Positions 7,951 through 17,262 of a DNA stretch of 64,000 nt are shown piece by piece. The notes under the pieces were generated by a model that made no database searches, was not told the origin of the DNA, and worked only from the letters and a program-made list of their open reading frames with translations. This DNA is from Vandammella animalimorsus. GTDB taxonomy: Bacteria > Pseudomonadota > Gammaproteobacteria > Burkholderiales > Burkholderiaceae_C. The stretch spans positions 163,356 to 227,355 of the forward strand of contig NZ_NSJF01000006.1 of the NCBI RefSeq assembly GCF_002285285.1, given 5' to 3'. The position numbers were made by a program, and so were the translations under genes. Positions within the stretch are counted from its first letter, which is position 1. Each line of letters begins with the position of its first letter.

Positions 7951-9807
7951 ATGGCACGCAACGGGCGCGCACGCGCTGCAAATTCAGAGATGGCCCCTGG
8001 CCTGCCGCACGGCCTGGCCCAGGCCAGAGGCTGGTGGCATGCCCTGCCCGCACTGGCCTCACTGCTGTGGGTCGGCCAGGCTTGGCAGATCGCCACAGCC
8101 ATTGCCGCGCTGATGGCCTGGCAAAACGGCGGCGGCACAGCCGCCGGCCTGCCGCCACCCACGGCCACCATTGGGCAGGCTGCGGCCATCACCGTGGCCC
8201 TGGGCCTGCTGCGCGCTGCGCTGGAATACGCTGGCACGCAGCTGGCCTGGCGCCATGCCCGCCGCAGCCTGACGGCGCTGCGCCTGCAGCTGGGCCAGCG
8301 CCTGCGCCACAGCTCGCCGCTGGATGCGCGCCGCCCGCCTTCGGGCCAGATCACCAGCGCCTGGATGGAGCAGGCCGATGCCGTGCTGCCCTGGCTGGCG
8401 CGCTACCAGCTGGCGCAGTGGCGCGTGCTGCTCGTGCCGCCGGCACTGGCGCTGTGCGTGGGCTGGCATTCCTGGCTGTCGGCGCTCTTGCTGCTGCTGG
8501 CCGCGCCGCTGATCCCTTTGTTCATGGCCATCATCGGCTGGCGCGCCCAGGCCATCAGCGAGGCCCAGCTGCAAGCACTGGGGCATTTGCACGGCGATCT
8601 GCTGCAGCGCCTGCGCGCCCTGCCCAGCCTGCGCGCCTTGCACGCTGTGGAGGCCACGGCGCAGCGCATGAGCGCGCTGGGCCGCGACCTGGCGCAGCGC
8701 ACCATGCGCGTGCTGCGCGTGGCCATGCTGTCCTCAGCCGTGCTGGAGCTGTTCTCTGCGCTGGGCGTGGCGCTGGTGGCCGTGTACGTGGGCTTTCACC
8801 TGCTGGGGCAGCTGCCTTTTGGCGCCTGGGGCGAGCGCCTGACGCTGCACGAAGGCCTGTTCGTGCTGATGCTGGCGCCGGCCTTTTTCGAGCCGCTGCG
8901 CGAGCTCTCGGCCGTCTGGCACGACCGCGCCAATGGCCGCGCCGCGTTGCAGCGCCTACAGACCCTGCTCGATGGACTGGCGCCGCTGGTGCCCAATGCC
9001 CAGACTGAGGACGAGGGCCAGAGCGAAGGCCAGCCCCCTGCCGCCAACACTGCCGAGCCCGCCGTCCCCGCAGGCGCTCCGGCCATCACGCTGCAGGCCG
9101 TGCAACCGGCGCTGCCGCTGGCCGAAGGCCAGGCCGCGCGCCCAGCCCTTGATCTGCACATCCCAGCCGGGGCGCATGTGGCCATCACGGGCCCCAGCGG
9201 CAGCGGCAAAAGCCTGCTGCTGGCCCTGGTGGCCGGGCTGGTGCAAGCTGCCAGCGGCCAAGTGCGCATCGGCGGCCAGCCCATGGATGCGGCCCACGCA
9301 GCAGCGCTGCGCCGCCGCATGGGCTGGATGGGCGCGCAGCCTTATTTGTTCGCCGGCTCGCTGCAGCGCAATCTGCGCCTGGGCCGCGCCGCACCAGCCA
9401 CGCCCGATGACGAAGCCCGCGCACTGCAGCAAGTGGGCCTGGGGGCCTTTGTCCCACAACGCAACCAGGCCCTGCTGGGCGAAGGCGGCAGCGGCCTCTC
9501 CGGCGGCGAGGGCCTGCGCCTGGCGCTGGCCCGGCTCGTGGCCGCGCCCGAGGCCACGCTGCTGCTGCTCGACGAGCCCACCGCCCACCTGGACAGCGCC
9601 ACCAGCGCCCAGGTACTGGCGCAGATTCTGAAGCTGGCGCAAGGCCGCACGCTGCTGCTGGCCACGCACGATCCGCAGGCCATCGCCGCCCTGCCCTGGG
9701 TGCTGGAGCTGAACGCCCAGGGCCAGGCCCACTGGCGTCGCCGCCCCGATGCACCAACGCAAGCGATGCGCGCCGCCGACAGGCCGATCGAGGAGGCTCT
9801 GCCGTGA
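7951..9807 (+). CDS. cydD: Thiol-reductant ABC exporter subunit CydD
   Basis: A 618-residue half-transporter: an N-terminal six-helix exporter domain (about residues 25-330) and an ABC ATPase domain (about 370-600) with 'GPSGSGKS', signature 'LSGGEGLRLALARL' and Walker B 'LLLLDEPTAHLD'. With CydC it exports cysteine or glutathione to the periplasm, which is needed to assemble cytochrome bd, and cydC and cydAB follow immediately. The start is uncertain: ATG at 7951 has no clear ribosome binding site, and an in-frame ATG at 7990 is an alternative. The 257 bases upstream hold no gene; no FNR- or ArcA-like site was recognised there. Confidence 0.93.
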   Translation: MARNGRARAANSEMAPGLPHGLAQARGWWHALPALASLLWVGQAWQIATAIAALMAWQNGGGTAAGLPPPTATIGQAAAITVALGLLRAALEYAGTQLAWRHARRSLTALRLQLGQRLRHSSPLDARRPPSGQITSAWMEQADAVLPWLARYQLAQWRVLLVPPALALCVGWHSWLSALLLLLAAPLIPLFMAIIGWRAQAISEAQLQALGHLHGDLLQRLRALPSLRALHAVEATAQRMSALGRDLAQRTMRVLRVAMLSSAVLELFSALGVALVAVYVGFHLLGQLPFGAWGERLTLHEGLFVLMLAPAFFEPLRELSAVWHDRANGRAALQRLQTLLDGLAPLVPNAQTEDEGQSEGQPPAANTAEPAVPAGAPAITLQAVQPALPLAEGQAARPALDLHIPAGAHVAITGPSGSGKSLLLALVAGLVQAASGQVRIGGQPMDAAHAAALRRRMGWMGAQPYLFAGSLQRNLRLGRAAPATPDDEARALQQVGLGAFVPQRNQALLGEGGSGLSGGEGLRLALARLVAAPEATLLLLDEPTAHLDSATSAQVLAQILKLAQGRTLLLATHDPQAIAALPWVLELNAQGQAHWRRRPDAPTQAMRAADRPIEEALP

Positions 9808-11645
9808 GTGAGCGCCAACCCACCCATCTGCACCGCCACAGCCTGGCCCTGCTGTGGGCCGCGCTGTGGCAAGGCCACGGCCGGCGCATGGCCGCAGGCC
9901 TGCTGCTGGCCTGCGCCACAGCGTTGATGGGCGCCTTGCTGCTGGGCGTGTCGGGCTGGTTCATCACCGGCACGGCCCTGGCCGGGCTGAGCGCCGCCAC
10001 GGCGCTGGCCTTCGACATCTTCGTGCCCAGCGCCAGCATCCGCTTTCTGGCCCTGGGGCGCACCGGTGCGCGCTATGCCGAGCGCCTGGTCGGCCATGCC
10101 GCCACGCTGGACGCGCTGGTGGCCTTGCGCGAGCGCCTGCTGCGCAGCTTTGCCCAGCCCCCGGCGCAAGCGCCGCAACTGGCAGCCGCGCAGCGCGCCT
10201 GGCGCCTGCAGCCCGCGCGCCTGCTGCTGCGCCTGACGCGCGACCTGGACGCCGCCGAGGCCCTGTACCTGCGCCTGGCCCTGCCCTGCGCCGCGGCCCT
10301 GGCCACCACGCTGGCCATCAGCCTGTGGCTGGCCTGGCAGCACCTGTGGCTGGGCCTGGCCTGCTGGCTGTGGTTCTGGGGCTGGGGCCTGGGCATCACG
10401 CTGTGGCTGGTGCGCAGCAGCAGCGCACTGGCGCTGGCCCAGTCGCGCCATGGCGAGCGCATGCGCCAGCAGGCGCTGGAGCTGGTGGGCGGCCAGGCCG
10501 AGCTGACCATGGCCGTGCAATTCGATGCCGCCAGCGAGCGCTGGCGCCAGCGCCAGGCCCAGCTGGCCGCGCTGGAGCTGCGCCTGCAACAGCGCGACGC
10601 CGCCGCCGCCGCGGCCTGGCAGGCGCTGCAGGCGCTGACGCTGGCCGCCGCCCTGGGCGTGGCCGCCTGGCTGGTGCTGGCGCGCGACATGCATGTGGCG
10701 CTGGCGGCCTTTTTCGTGCTGATGGCCATGGCCGGCATGGAGCCCTTTGCCGCGCTGCGCCGTGGCACGCTGGAGTGGGCCGCCTGCCTGTTGGCCGCGC
10801 GCCGCCTGCAGGCCCCGCTGGCGCGCAGCATGACGCCCGCCACCAACGCCACCAACGCCACCAACGCCACCAACGCCAACACCGCCCCCCCCAGCGCCAC
10901 CCTGCCCGCGCCCGAGGCTGGCCTGGCCGCCCAGTTGCAGCACGTCTGGCTCGACAGTGGCCGCAGCGGCCTGGCGCGCCTGCAGGATTGCTCGCTGACG
11001 CTGGCCGAAGGCGAGGTGCTGGCCCTGGTGGGCGCCAGCGGCAGCGGCAAGTCCAGCCTGCTGGCGCTGCTGGCCGGCGAGCTGGCGGCCACGCGCGGCA
11101 CAGTGCGCGCCCTGCCCAGCCTGGGCCTGCCGCAGCAAACGGCCTTGTTCAGCGACACGGTGCGCGCCAACCTGAATCTGCAACAGCGCGCGCTGGACGA
11201 TGCGGCGCTGTGGGCCGCGCTGGAGCTCGTGGGCCTGAAGGACGCCATTGCCGCGCGCCCGGCCGGGCTGGACGAGCGCCTGGGCGAAGGCGGCCTGGGC
11301 CTGTCCAAAGGCCAGGGTCGGCGTCTGGCGCTGGCGCGGCTGCTGCTGGCCCAGATCCCACAGACCCCACTGTCTGGCACTGGCGCAGGCGGCGCTGGCG
11401 CAGCCGGTGCGCTATGGCTGCTCGACGAGCCCACCGACGGCCTGGACGCCGCCACCGCCCAGGCCCTGCTGCAGCGCCTGGCGCCAACATTGCGCGGCCG
11501 CAGCGTGGTGTTGGCCACGCACATGCGCCGCGAGGCCGCGCTGGCCGACCGCCTGCTGCTGCTGGAGCACGGCCGCATCACGGCCCAGGCCGTGCATGGC
11601 ACGGCCGAGTTCGAGGCGCTGCTGGCGCGGCTGCGCGATGGCTGA
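9804..11645 (+). CDS. cydC: Thiol-reductant ABC exporter subunit CydC
   Basis: A 613-residue partner of CydD. It starts at a GTG (9804) overlapping the cydD stop by 4 bases, so the two half-transporters are translationally coupled. The N-terminal membrane domain contains the typical 'LGVSGWFITGTALAGLS' and 'FVPSASIRFLALGRTGARYAERLVGH'. The C-terminal ATPase has 'GASGSGKS', signature-like 'LSKGQGRRLALARL' and 'WLLDEPTDGLD'. A low-complexity Thr-Asn-Ala stretch from a tandem repeat lies between the two domains. It functions in the inner membrane as the CydDC heterodimer. Confidence 0.93.
   Translation: MSERQPTHLHRHSLALLWAALWQGHGRRMAAGLLLACATALMGALLLGVSGWFITGTALAGLSAATALAFDIFVPSASIRFLALGRTGARYAERLVGHAATLDALVALRERLLRSFAQPPAQAPQLAAAQRAWRLQPARLLLRLTRDLDAAEALYLRLALPCAAALATTLAISLWLAWQHLWLGLACWLWFWGWGLGITLWLVRSSSALALAQSRHGERMRQQALELVGGQAELTMAVQFDAASERWRQRQAQLAALELRLQQRDAAAAAAWQALQALTLAAALGVAAWLVLARDMHVALAAFFVLMAMAGMEPFAALRRGTLEWAACLLAARRLQAPLARSMTPATNATNATNATNANTAPPSATLPAPEAGLAAQLQHVWLDSGRSGLARLQDCSLTLAEGEVLALVGASGSGKSSLLALLAGELAATRGTVRALPSLGLPQQTALFSDTVRANLNLQQRALDDAALWAALELVGLKDAIAARPAGLDERLGEGGLGLSKGQGRRLALARLLLAQIPQTPLSGTGAGGAGAAGALWLLDEPTDGLDAATAQALLQRLAPTLRGRSVVLATHMRREAALADRLLLLEHGRITAQAVHGTAEFEALLARLRDG
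10842..10877 (+). repeat. Four tandem copies of a 9-bp unit inside cydC
   Basis: The unit ACCAACGCC is repeated four times without interruption and codes for Thr-Asn-Ala in the linker between the CydC membrane and ATPase domains. Because the unit is a multiple of three, copy-number changes would only alter linker length. Confidence 0.9.
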
Positions 11646-11720
11646 GCCTTTTTTTGGCAACCCCGGTTTTTTCTCTCACCACTTTTCTTTTGCTCTTTGA
11701 ACTACTGAAAGGTCTCCCCC

Positions 11721-13337
11721 ATGGATCTCGACATAGTTGGTCTGTCACGGCTGCAATTTGCCCTGACGGCCATGTACCACTTCATCTTCGTGCCCCTGAC
11801 GCTGGGGCTGTCCATCCTGCTGGCCATCATGGAGACGGTGTACGTCATGACGCGCCGGCCCATCTGGCGCCAGATGACCAAGTTCTGGGGCGTGCTCTTT
11901 GGCATCAACTTCGCCATGGGCGTGGCCACCGGCATCGTCATGGAGTTCCAGTTCGGCATGAACTGGAGCTACTACAGCCACTACGTGGGCGACATCTTCG
12001 GCGCGCCGCTGGCCATCGAGGCGCTGATGGCCTTCTTCCTGGAGGCCACGCTGGTGGGCATGTTCTTCTTCGGTTGGGAGCGCCTGTCCAAAGTCAAGCA
12101 CCTGGTGGTGACCTGGGCCATGGCCATCGGCACCAACCTCTCGGCGCTGTGGATTTTGGTGGCCAACGGCTGGATGCAATTCCCCGTGGGCGCCAAGCTC
12201 AACCCGCACACCATGCGCATGGAGGTGGACAGCTTCTTTGACGTGGTGACCAACCCGGTGGCGCAGGCCAAGTTCGTGCACACCGTCTCGGCCGGCTACA
12301 CCGTGGCGGCCGTGTTCGTGCTGGGCGTGGCCGCCTGGTTCGTGCTCAAGGGGCGGCACCTGGAGCTGGCCAAGCGCTCGATGACCGTGGCCGCCGCCTT
12401 TGGCCTGGCTGGCTCGCTGTCGGTGGTGGTGCTGGGCGATGAGAGCGGCTACCTCTCCTCCGAACACCAGAGCATGAAGCTGGCCGCCATCGAAGGCATG
12501 TGGGAGACCGAGCCCGCGCCCGCCTCCTTCACCGTGGTGGGCCTGCCCGACCAAGAGGCGCGCAAGACGCACTACGCCATCCACATCCCCTGGGTCATGG
12601 GCCTGATCGGCACGCGCAGCCTGGATACGCAAATCCCCGGCATCAAGGATTTGGTGGCCTCTGCGCAGCAACACATCCGCAGCGGCCTTGTTGCCTATGA
12701 CGCGCTGGAGCAAATCCGCGCCCTCAACGGCAAGCAAGCGCCGCAGGCGCTGATGGAGCAGTTCGAGGCGCACAGCGACCGCCTGGGCTACGCCCTGCTG
12801 CTCAAGCGCTATGTGGACGATCCGCGCCAGGCCAGCGCCGCGCAAATCGAACAGGCCGCCTGGGACACCGTGCCGCAGGTCGCGCCGCTGTTCTGGACCT
12901 TCCGCATCATGGTCGGCCTGGGCTTTTTCTTCATCGCGCTGACGGCCACCTTCTTCGTGCTCTCGGCGCGCCGCCGCCTCGATGCGCACCCCTGGCTGCT
13001 CAAGCTGGCCGTGTGGGCCATCCCGCTGCCCTGGATTGCCGCCGAGTGCGGCTGGTTCGTGGCCGAGTTCGGCCGCCAGCCCTGGGCCATCGAAGGCGTG
13101 CTGCCGGTGGCCGTGGCCGTCTCCAACCTGGGCGCCAAGACTGTGCTGCTGACCATGCTGGGCTTTGTGGCCATCTACACCGTGCTGCTCATCATCGAGA
13201 TGAAGCTGATGCTCGCTGCCATCCGCAAAGGCCCCGACGCGCGTGAGCTGCAAGCCCTGCCCGGCGACCTGCCGCTGCCCGCGCACCTGACCGCCAACCC
13301 ATCCTTTACCCCCCGCGCCGCTGGAGAATCCGCATGA
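11721..13337 (+). CDS. cydA: Cytochrome bd ubiquinol oxidase subunit I
   Basis: A 538-residue membrane protein of the long-Q-loop (E. coli-like) class. 'MYHFIFVPLTLG' carries the N-terminal haem-ligand histidine, 'KFVHTVSAGYTVAA' the second haem histidine, and the Q-loop region reads 'IEGMWETEPAPASF' and 'HIPWVMGLIGTRS'. It oxidises ubiquinol and, with CydB, reduces oxygen at low oxygen tension. A possible ribosome binding site ('ACTGAAAGG') precedes the ATG. It lies 75 bases after cydC and overlaps cydB by 4 bases, so cydDC and cydABX look like one operon, with the maturation exporter first. Confidence 0.97.
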   Translation: MDLDIVGLSRLQFALTAMYHFIFVPLTLGLSILLAIMETVYVMTRRPIWRQMTKFWGVLFGINFAMGVATGIVMEFQFGMNWSYYSHYVGDIFGAPLAIEALMAFFLEATLVGMFFFGWERLSKVKHLVVTWAMAIGTNLSALWILVANGWMQFPVGAKLNPHTMRMEVDSFFDVVTNPVAQAKFVHTVSAGYTVAAVFVLGVAAWFVLKGRHLELAKRSMTVAAAFGLAGSLSVVVLGDESGYLSSEHQSMKLAAIEGMWETEPAPASFTVVGLPDQEARKTHYAIHIPWVMGLIGTRSLDTQIPGIKDLVASAQQHIRSGLVAYDALEQIRALNGKQAPQALMEQFEAHSDRLGYALLLKRYVDDPRQASAAQIEQAAWDTVPQVAPLFWTFRIMVGLGFFFIALTATFFVLSARRRLDAHPWLLKLAVWAIPLPWIAAECGWFVAEFGRQPWAIEGVLPVAVAVSNLGAKTVLLTMLGFVAIYTVLLIIEMKLMLAAIRKGPDARELQALPGDLPLPAHLTANPSFTPRAAGESA

Positions 13338-14491
13338 TCTTGCATGAACTACTGAACTACGAAGTCCTTCGCGTCATCTGGTGGCTGGTGCTGGGCGTGG
13401 TCCTGGTCGGCTTTGCCGTCACCGACGGCTTCGACCTGGGCACCGGCACCCTGCTGCCCTTCGTGGCCAAGACCGACACCGAGCGGCGCGTGGTCATCAA
13501 CACCGTCGGCCCTGTTTGGGAAGGCAACCAGGTCTGGCTGATCCTGGCCGGCGGCGCCATCTTCGCCGCCTGGCCGCAGCTGTATGCCGTGTCCTTCTCC
13601 GGCTTCTACCTGGCCATGTTCGCCATCCTGTTCGCGCTCATCCTGCGCCCCGTGGGTTTCAAGTTCCGCAGCAAGGTCGAGGACAGCCGCTGGCGCAACA
13701 CCTGGGACTGGATGCTGTTCATCGGCGGCCTTGTGCCTTCGCTGGTGTTCGGCGTGGCCATGGGCAACGTGCTGCAGGGCGTGCCCTTCCGCATCGAGCC
13801 GGACATGCAAATCCACTACGAAGGCTCCTTCTGGGCGCTGTTCAACCCCTTCGCGCTGCTGGCTGGCGTGCTCTCCGTGCTCATGCTCACCTGCCACGGC
13901 GCCACCTGGCTGCAACTGAAGACCGAAGGCCCCGTACAACAGCGCGTGCGCCAATGGGGCATCGCCTGCGCCATCGGCAGCGCCGCACTGTTTGCGCTGC
14001 TGGGCCTGTACCTGGCCAAGGGCGTTGAGGGCTACCGCATCACCAGCGATGTGGTCGTCAACGGCCCATCCAACCCGCTGTACAAAACCGTCGTCGCCGA
14101 TGGCGGCGCCTGGTTTGCCAACTACGCCGCCGCCCCCGTGCTGTGGCTGGTGCCGGCGCTGGGCATCCTCGGCTTCGTGCTGGCCGCGCTGATGCTGGCC
14201 GCACGGCGCGAAATCCTCGCCCTGCTGGCCAGCGGCGTGGGCATCGCCGGCATCATCCTCAGCGTGGGCGTATCCATGTTCCCCTTCATCCTGCCTTCCA
14301 GCTCCAATCTGGCCGCCAGCCTGACGGTGTGGGATTCGTCCTCCAGCCACATGACGCTGTTCATCATGCTGGTGGTCACCCTCATCTTCCTGCCCATCGT
14401 GCTGGCCTACACCAGCTGGGTGTACTCCGTCATGCGCGGCAAGGTGCGCAACGCAGACGTGGACAGTGAAAAAGGCCACGCCATTTATTAA
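13334..14491 (+). CDS. cydB: Cytochrome bd ubiquinol oxidase subunit II
   Basis: A 385-residue polytopic protein with the typical N-terminal 'VTDGFDLGTGTLLPF' and 'GPVWEGNQVWLILAGGAIFAAWP' (split across residues 30-85). It forms the structural partner of CydA. The ATG overlaps the cydA stop by 4 bases. A short GC-rich hairpin and then cydX follow. Confidence 0.97.
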   Translation: MILHELLNYEVLRVIWWLVLGVVLVGFAVTDGFDLGTGTLLPFVAKTDTERRVVINTVGPVWEGNQVWLILAGGAIFAAWPQLYAVSFSGFYLAMFAILFALILRPVGFKFRSKVEDSRWRNTWDWMLFIGGLVPSLVFGVAMGNVLQGVPFRIEPDMQIHYEGSFWALFNPFALLAGVLSVLMLTCHGATWLQLKTEGPVQQRVRQWGIACAIGSAALFALLGLYLAKGVEGYRITSDVVVNGPSNPLYKTVVADGGAWFANYAAAPVLWLVPALGILGFVLAALMLAARREILALLASGVGIAGIILSVGVSMFPFILPSSSNLAASLTVWDSSSSHMTLFIMLVVTLIFLPIVLAYTSWVYSVMRGKVRNADVDSEKGHAIY

Positions 14492-14501
14492 GCACACCCC
14501 A

Positions 14502-14526
14502 AGGCCGGCCCCGCCGGGGCCGGCCT
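14502..14526 (+). other. GC-rich hairpin between cydB and cydX
   Basis: An 11-bp perfect inverted repeat (AGGCCGGCCCC / GGGGCCGGCCT) with a 3-base loop, without a following T-run. It sits in the 69-base gap between cydB and cydX. It could stabilise the upstream mRNA or lower expression of cydX; it does not look like a complete intrinsic terminator. Confidence 0.7.
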
Positions 14527-14560
14527 GTGAACGAATCAACCGTTTTGAAAGGAATCAACG

Positions 14561-14677
14561 ATGTGGTACTTCGCCTGGATGCTGGGCCTGCCGCTGGCCG
14601 CCGCCCTGGCCGTGCTCAACGCCATGTGGTATGAGCTGATGGACGACGCCGCGCGCGAACGTCAAGCGCAGCGTTAA
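14561..14677 (+). CDS. cydX: Cytochrome bd oxidase small subunit CydX
   Basis: A 38-residue single-helix protein starting 'MWYFAWMLGLPLAAALAVLN' and continuing 'AMWYELMDDA', the classic CydX/YbgT pattern (W-Y-F/W start, one membrane helix, short charged tail). It stabilises the haem environment of CydAB. A good ribosome binding site ('AAAGGA') lies 7 bases before the ATG at 14561. It is easily missed because of its size. Its position directly behind cydB and before a terminator confirms the assignment. Confidence 0.95.
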   Translation: MWYFAWMLGLPLAAALAVLNAMWYELMDDAARERQAQR

Positions 14678-14700
14678 ACCGTTGGGCATAGCCCAACAAC

Positions 14701-14740
14701 AAACCGCCGCAACGGCCCAAGCCGTGCGGCGGTTTTTTTA
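14701..14740 (+). terminator. Intrinsic terminator of the cyd operon
   Basis: The stem AACCGCCGCAACGG / CCGTGCGGCGGTT, with one internal mismatch, is followed by a run of seven T. It sits 24 bases after the cydX stop and separates the operon from the restriction-modification island. Confidence 0.93.
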
Positions 14741-15132
14741 CAAAGGACGCCAGCCCCTCATCTACACCCCCCTGAACACATCAAATACTGCACTCTCCCT
14801 TGTCAAACATAAGGGAACAGTAAACGCGAAGCCGGACACCCTCCTTCGCAGGCGTGACGAGAACAGTCGGAACTTGCAGGAAATGTCTTCATGAGAATCA
14901 AAACCGCTTTAACAAAGACCGAAAAGCATCGAAGGGGCGAGACTCAAAAGTAGGCAGAGTGACGCTTCTGGGCCAATCAAATCGCCGATCTGCGCTCATA
15001 ACAGTGAACTGCACTTGTCACCATCCACACTGCTGCCCCTGTCCATGCCCGCGGCTCCTACAATCCCGATCGACCGTACTTTGGACGGAACCAAGTCTTA
15101 CAAGCAAATTTTTTGGATTCAAACGTGCCCCA
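14741..15132. other. Gene-free spacer before the restriction-modification operon
   Basis: About 390 bases without a convincing gene, visibly richer in A and T than the cyd operon. It should contain the hsdM promoter. The only structure noted is a small palindrome CCCTT-N9-AAGGG at about 14798-14816, with TTGTCA overlapping its left arm. That could be a -35 element or regulator site, but no good -10 box at the correct distance was found. The hsdM reading frame runs through part of this region, but no recognisable HsdM sequence occurs before 15133. Confidence 0.5.
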
Positions 15133-17262
15133 ATGAGCGCCCACTTCCAGCAACTCGCCAACTTCATCTGGTCGGTCGCCGACCTCTTGCGCGGCCCGTA
15201 CCGCCCGCCGCAATACGAGCGCGTCATGCTGCCGCTGACCGTGCTGCGCCGTTTCGATGCCGTGCTTGCCCCCAGCAAGGAAGCCGTGCTCAAGCGTTAC
15301 GGGCAGCTCAAGGCCAAGAAAATCCCCAATACCGATGCCATCCTCAACCAGATTGCCTCGGACGAGAACGGCAAGCCGCTGGGCTTTCACAACCACAGCC
15401 CCTTGGACTTTCAAAAGCTCAAGGGCGACCCGGATCACATCGCCCGCCACCTGGCCGACTACATCAACGGCTTTTCAGAAAACGTCCGCAAGATTTTTGA
15501 ACACTTCGAATTCGACAAGGAAATCGAAAAACTCGAAGAATCCAACCGCCTTTATCAAGTCGTCTCCCAGTTCGCCAACATCGACCTACATCCCGCCCGC
15601 GTGGACAACATCACCATGGGCCTGGTGTTTGAAGACCTGATCCGCCGCTTCAACGAAGCCGCCAACGAAACCGCCGGCGACCACTTCACCCCGCGCGAAG
15701 TCATCCAGCTCATGGTCAACCTGCTGCTGGAGCCCGATACCCGCGTGCTCACCCAGGCCGGCGTCATCGTCACCATCTGCGATCCCGCCTGCGGCACCGG
15801 CGGCATGCTGGCCGAAGCGCAAAACTGGATTCGCGCCCACAACGAGCAAGCCACGGTCAAAGTCTTCGGGCAGGACTACAACGCGCGCGCCTACGCCGTG
15901 GCCGCCTCCGACCTGCTCATCAAAGGCCATCAGGATGGGCAAATCGCGCTGGGCAACACCCTCACCGGCGACCCCTTTCCAAAACACCGTTTCGACTACC
16001 TGCTCGCCAACCCGCCCTTTGGCGTGGACTGGAAAGCCGAAAAGAAAACCATCGACCGCTGGCCCGACTTTTTCGGCTACAGCGGCAAACTGCCGCGCAT
16101 CAACGACGGCGCACTGCTGTTTCTGCTCTACATGATGAGCAAGTTTCAGGACCACAAACCCGGCGACCGCAACAAACCCGGCTCCCGCGCCGCCATCGTC
16201 TTCAACGGCTCGCCGCTGTTCACCGGCAGCGCCGGCAGCGGCGAAAGCGAAATCCGCCGCTGGATCATCGCGCGCGACCAGCTCGAAGCCATCATCGCCT
16301 TGCCCGAGCAGATGTTCTACAACACCGGCATCGGCACCTTTGTCTGGGTAGTCACCAACCGCAAGGCCGAACACCGCAAAGGCAAAATCCAGCTCATCGA
16401 CGCCCGCGAACGCTACACCCCCATGAAGCGCAGCCTGGGCGACAAGCGCCGCTATCTGGATCAGGCCGCCATCGACCACATCAGCCGCGAACACGGCGCA
16501 CTGGAAAACAGCCCCACCAGCCGCGTATTTGACAACCGCGACTTCGGCTACCGCCGCATCAGCGTACAGCGCCCATTGCGCCTGCGCTTTGAAATCACCC
16601 AAGACGCCCGCGAACGCTTTCTCAACACCTGCCCGGAACTGTTCGACGCCCTGCAAGCCGTGCAGGACGAACTGGGCAGCGAACCGCTGCTGGACTGGAA
16701 TACCGTTTGGGAGCGCGTGCAACGCATCTTCAAAACCCTGCCCGCCCACATGGAAGGCTGGGCCAAAGGCGCCAAAGGCAGCGCCCAGAAAAAAATCTTC
16801 CGCGAATGCTTTACCACCGTGGACGGCCAGGCCGCCCCGGTGATCGCCAAACACCACAAAAGCGACCCGCTGGGCGGCAATCGGTTTTTCCCCGGCCAAA
16901 AGCTGCCTGAAAACTTCACCACCCAGGCTCTGTACGCCCTGCTGGGCCTCTACCCCGACGGCCAACGCGGCTTTATCGAATACGAACCCGACCCGGCGCT
17001 GAAAGACGCCGAAAACATCCCCCTCAAGGAAGACATCGTCAGCTACATGCAGCGCGAAGTCAGCCCCTACGTGCCCGACGCCTGGATAGACCGCGAAACC
17101 GTGGACGAGCAAGACGGCGGCATCGGCAAAGTGGGCTATGAAATCAACTTCAACCGCGTATTCTTCCAATACCAGCCCCCGCGCCCGCTGGCCGAAATCG
17201 ATGCCGAACTGGCCGAAGTGGAAAAACGCATCATGGCGCTGCTGGGGGAGGTGGTGGAGTGA
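15133..17262 (+). CDS. hsdM: Type I restriction-modification system DNA methyltransferase subunit
   Basis: A 709-residue N6-adenine methyltransferase subunit. The N-terminal HsdM domain starts 'MSAHFQQLANFIWSVADLLR', the usual opening, which fixes the start at 15133. The SAM-binding motif 'DPACGTGGM' lies at residue 217 and the catalytic 'NPPFG' at residue 293. A C-terminal extension of about 200 residues ends in an acidic helix. With HsdS it methylates the recognition site. Its stop overlaps the GTG start of hsdS by 4 bases. Codon choice (frequent GAA, AAA) differs from the neighbouring cyd genes, consistent with horizontal acquisition. Confidence 0.97.
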   Translation: MSAHFQQLANFIWSVADLLRGPYRPPQYERVMLPLTVLRRFDAVLAPSKEAVLKRYGQLKAKKIPNTDAILNQIASDENGKPLGFHNHSPLDFQKLKGDPDHIARHLADYINGFSENVRKIFEHFEFDKEIEKLEESNRLYQVVSQFANIDLHPARVDNITMGLVFEDLIRRFNEAANETAGDHFTPREVIQLMVNLLLEPDTRVLTQAGVIVTICDPACGTGGMLAEAQNWIRAHNEQATVKVFGQDYNARAYAVAASDLLIKGHQDGQIALGNTLTGDPFPKHRFDYLLANPPFGVDWKAEKKTIDRWPDFFGYSGKLPRINDGALLFLLYMMSKFQDHKPGDRNKPGSRAAIVFNGSPLFTGSAGSGESEIRRWIIARDQLEAIIALPEQMFYNTGIGTFVWVVTNRKAEHRKGKIQLIDARERYTPMKRSLGDKRRYLDQAAIDHISREHGALENSPTSRVFDNRDFGYRRISVQRPLRLRFEITQDARERFLNTCPELFDALQAVQDELGSEPLLDWNTVWERVQRIFKTLPAHMEGWAKGAKGSAQKKIFRECFTTVDGQAAPVIAKHHKSDPLGGNRFFPGQKLPENFTTQALYALLGLYPDGQRGFIEYEPDPALKDAENIPLKEDIVSYMQREVSPYVPDAWIDRETVDEQDGGIGKVGYEINFNRVFFQYQPPRPLAEIDAELAEVEKRIMALLGEVVE

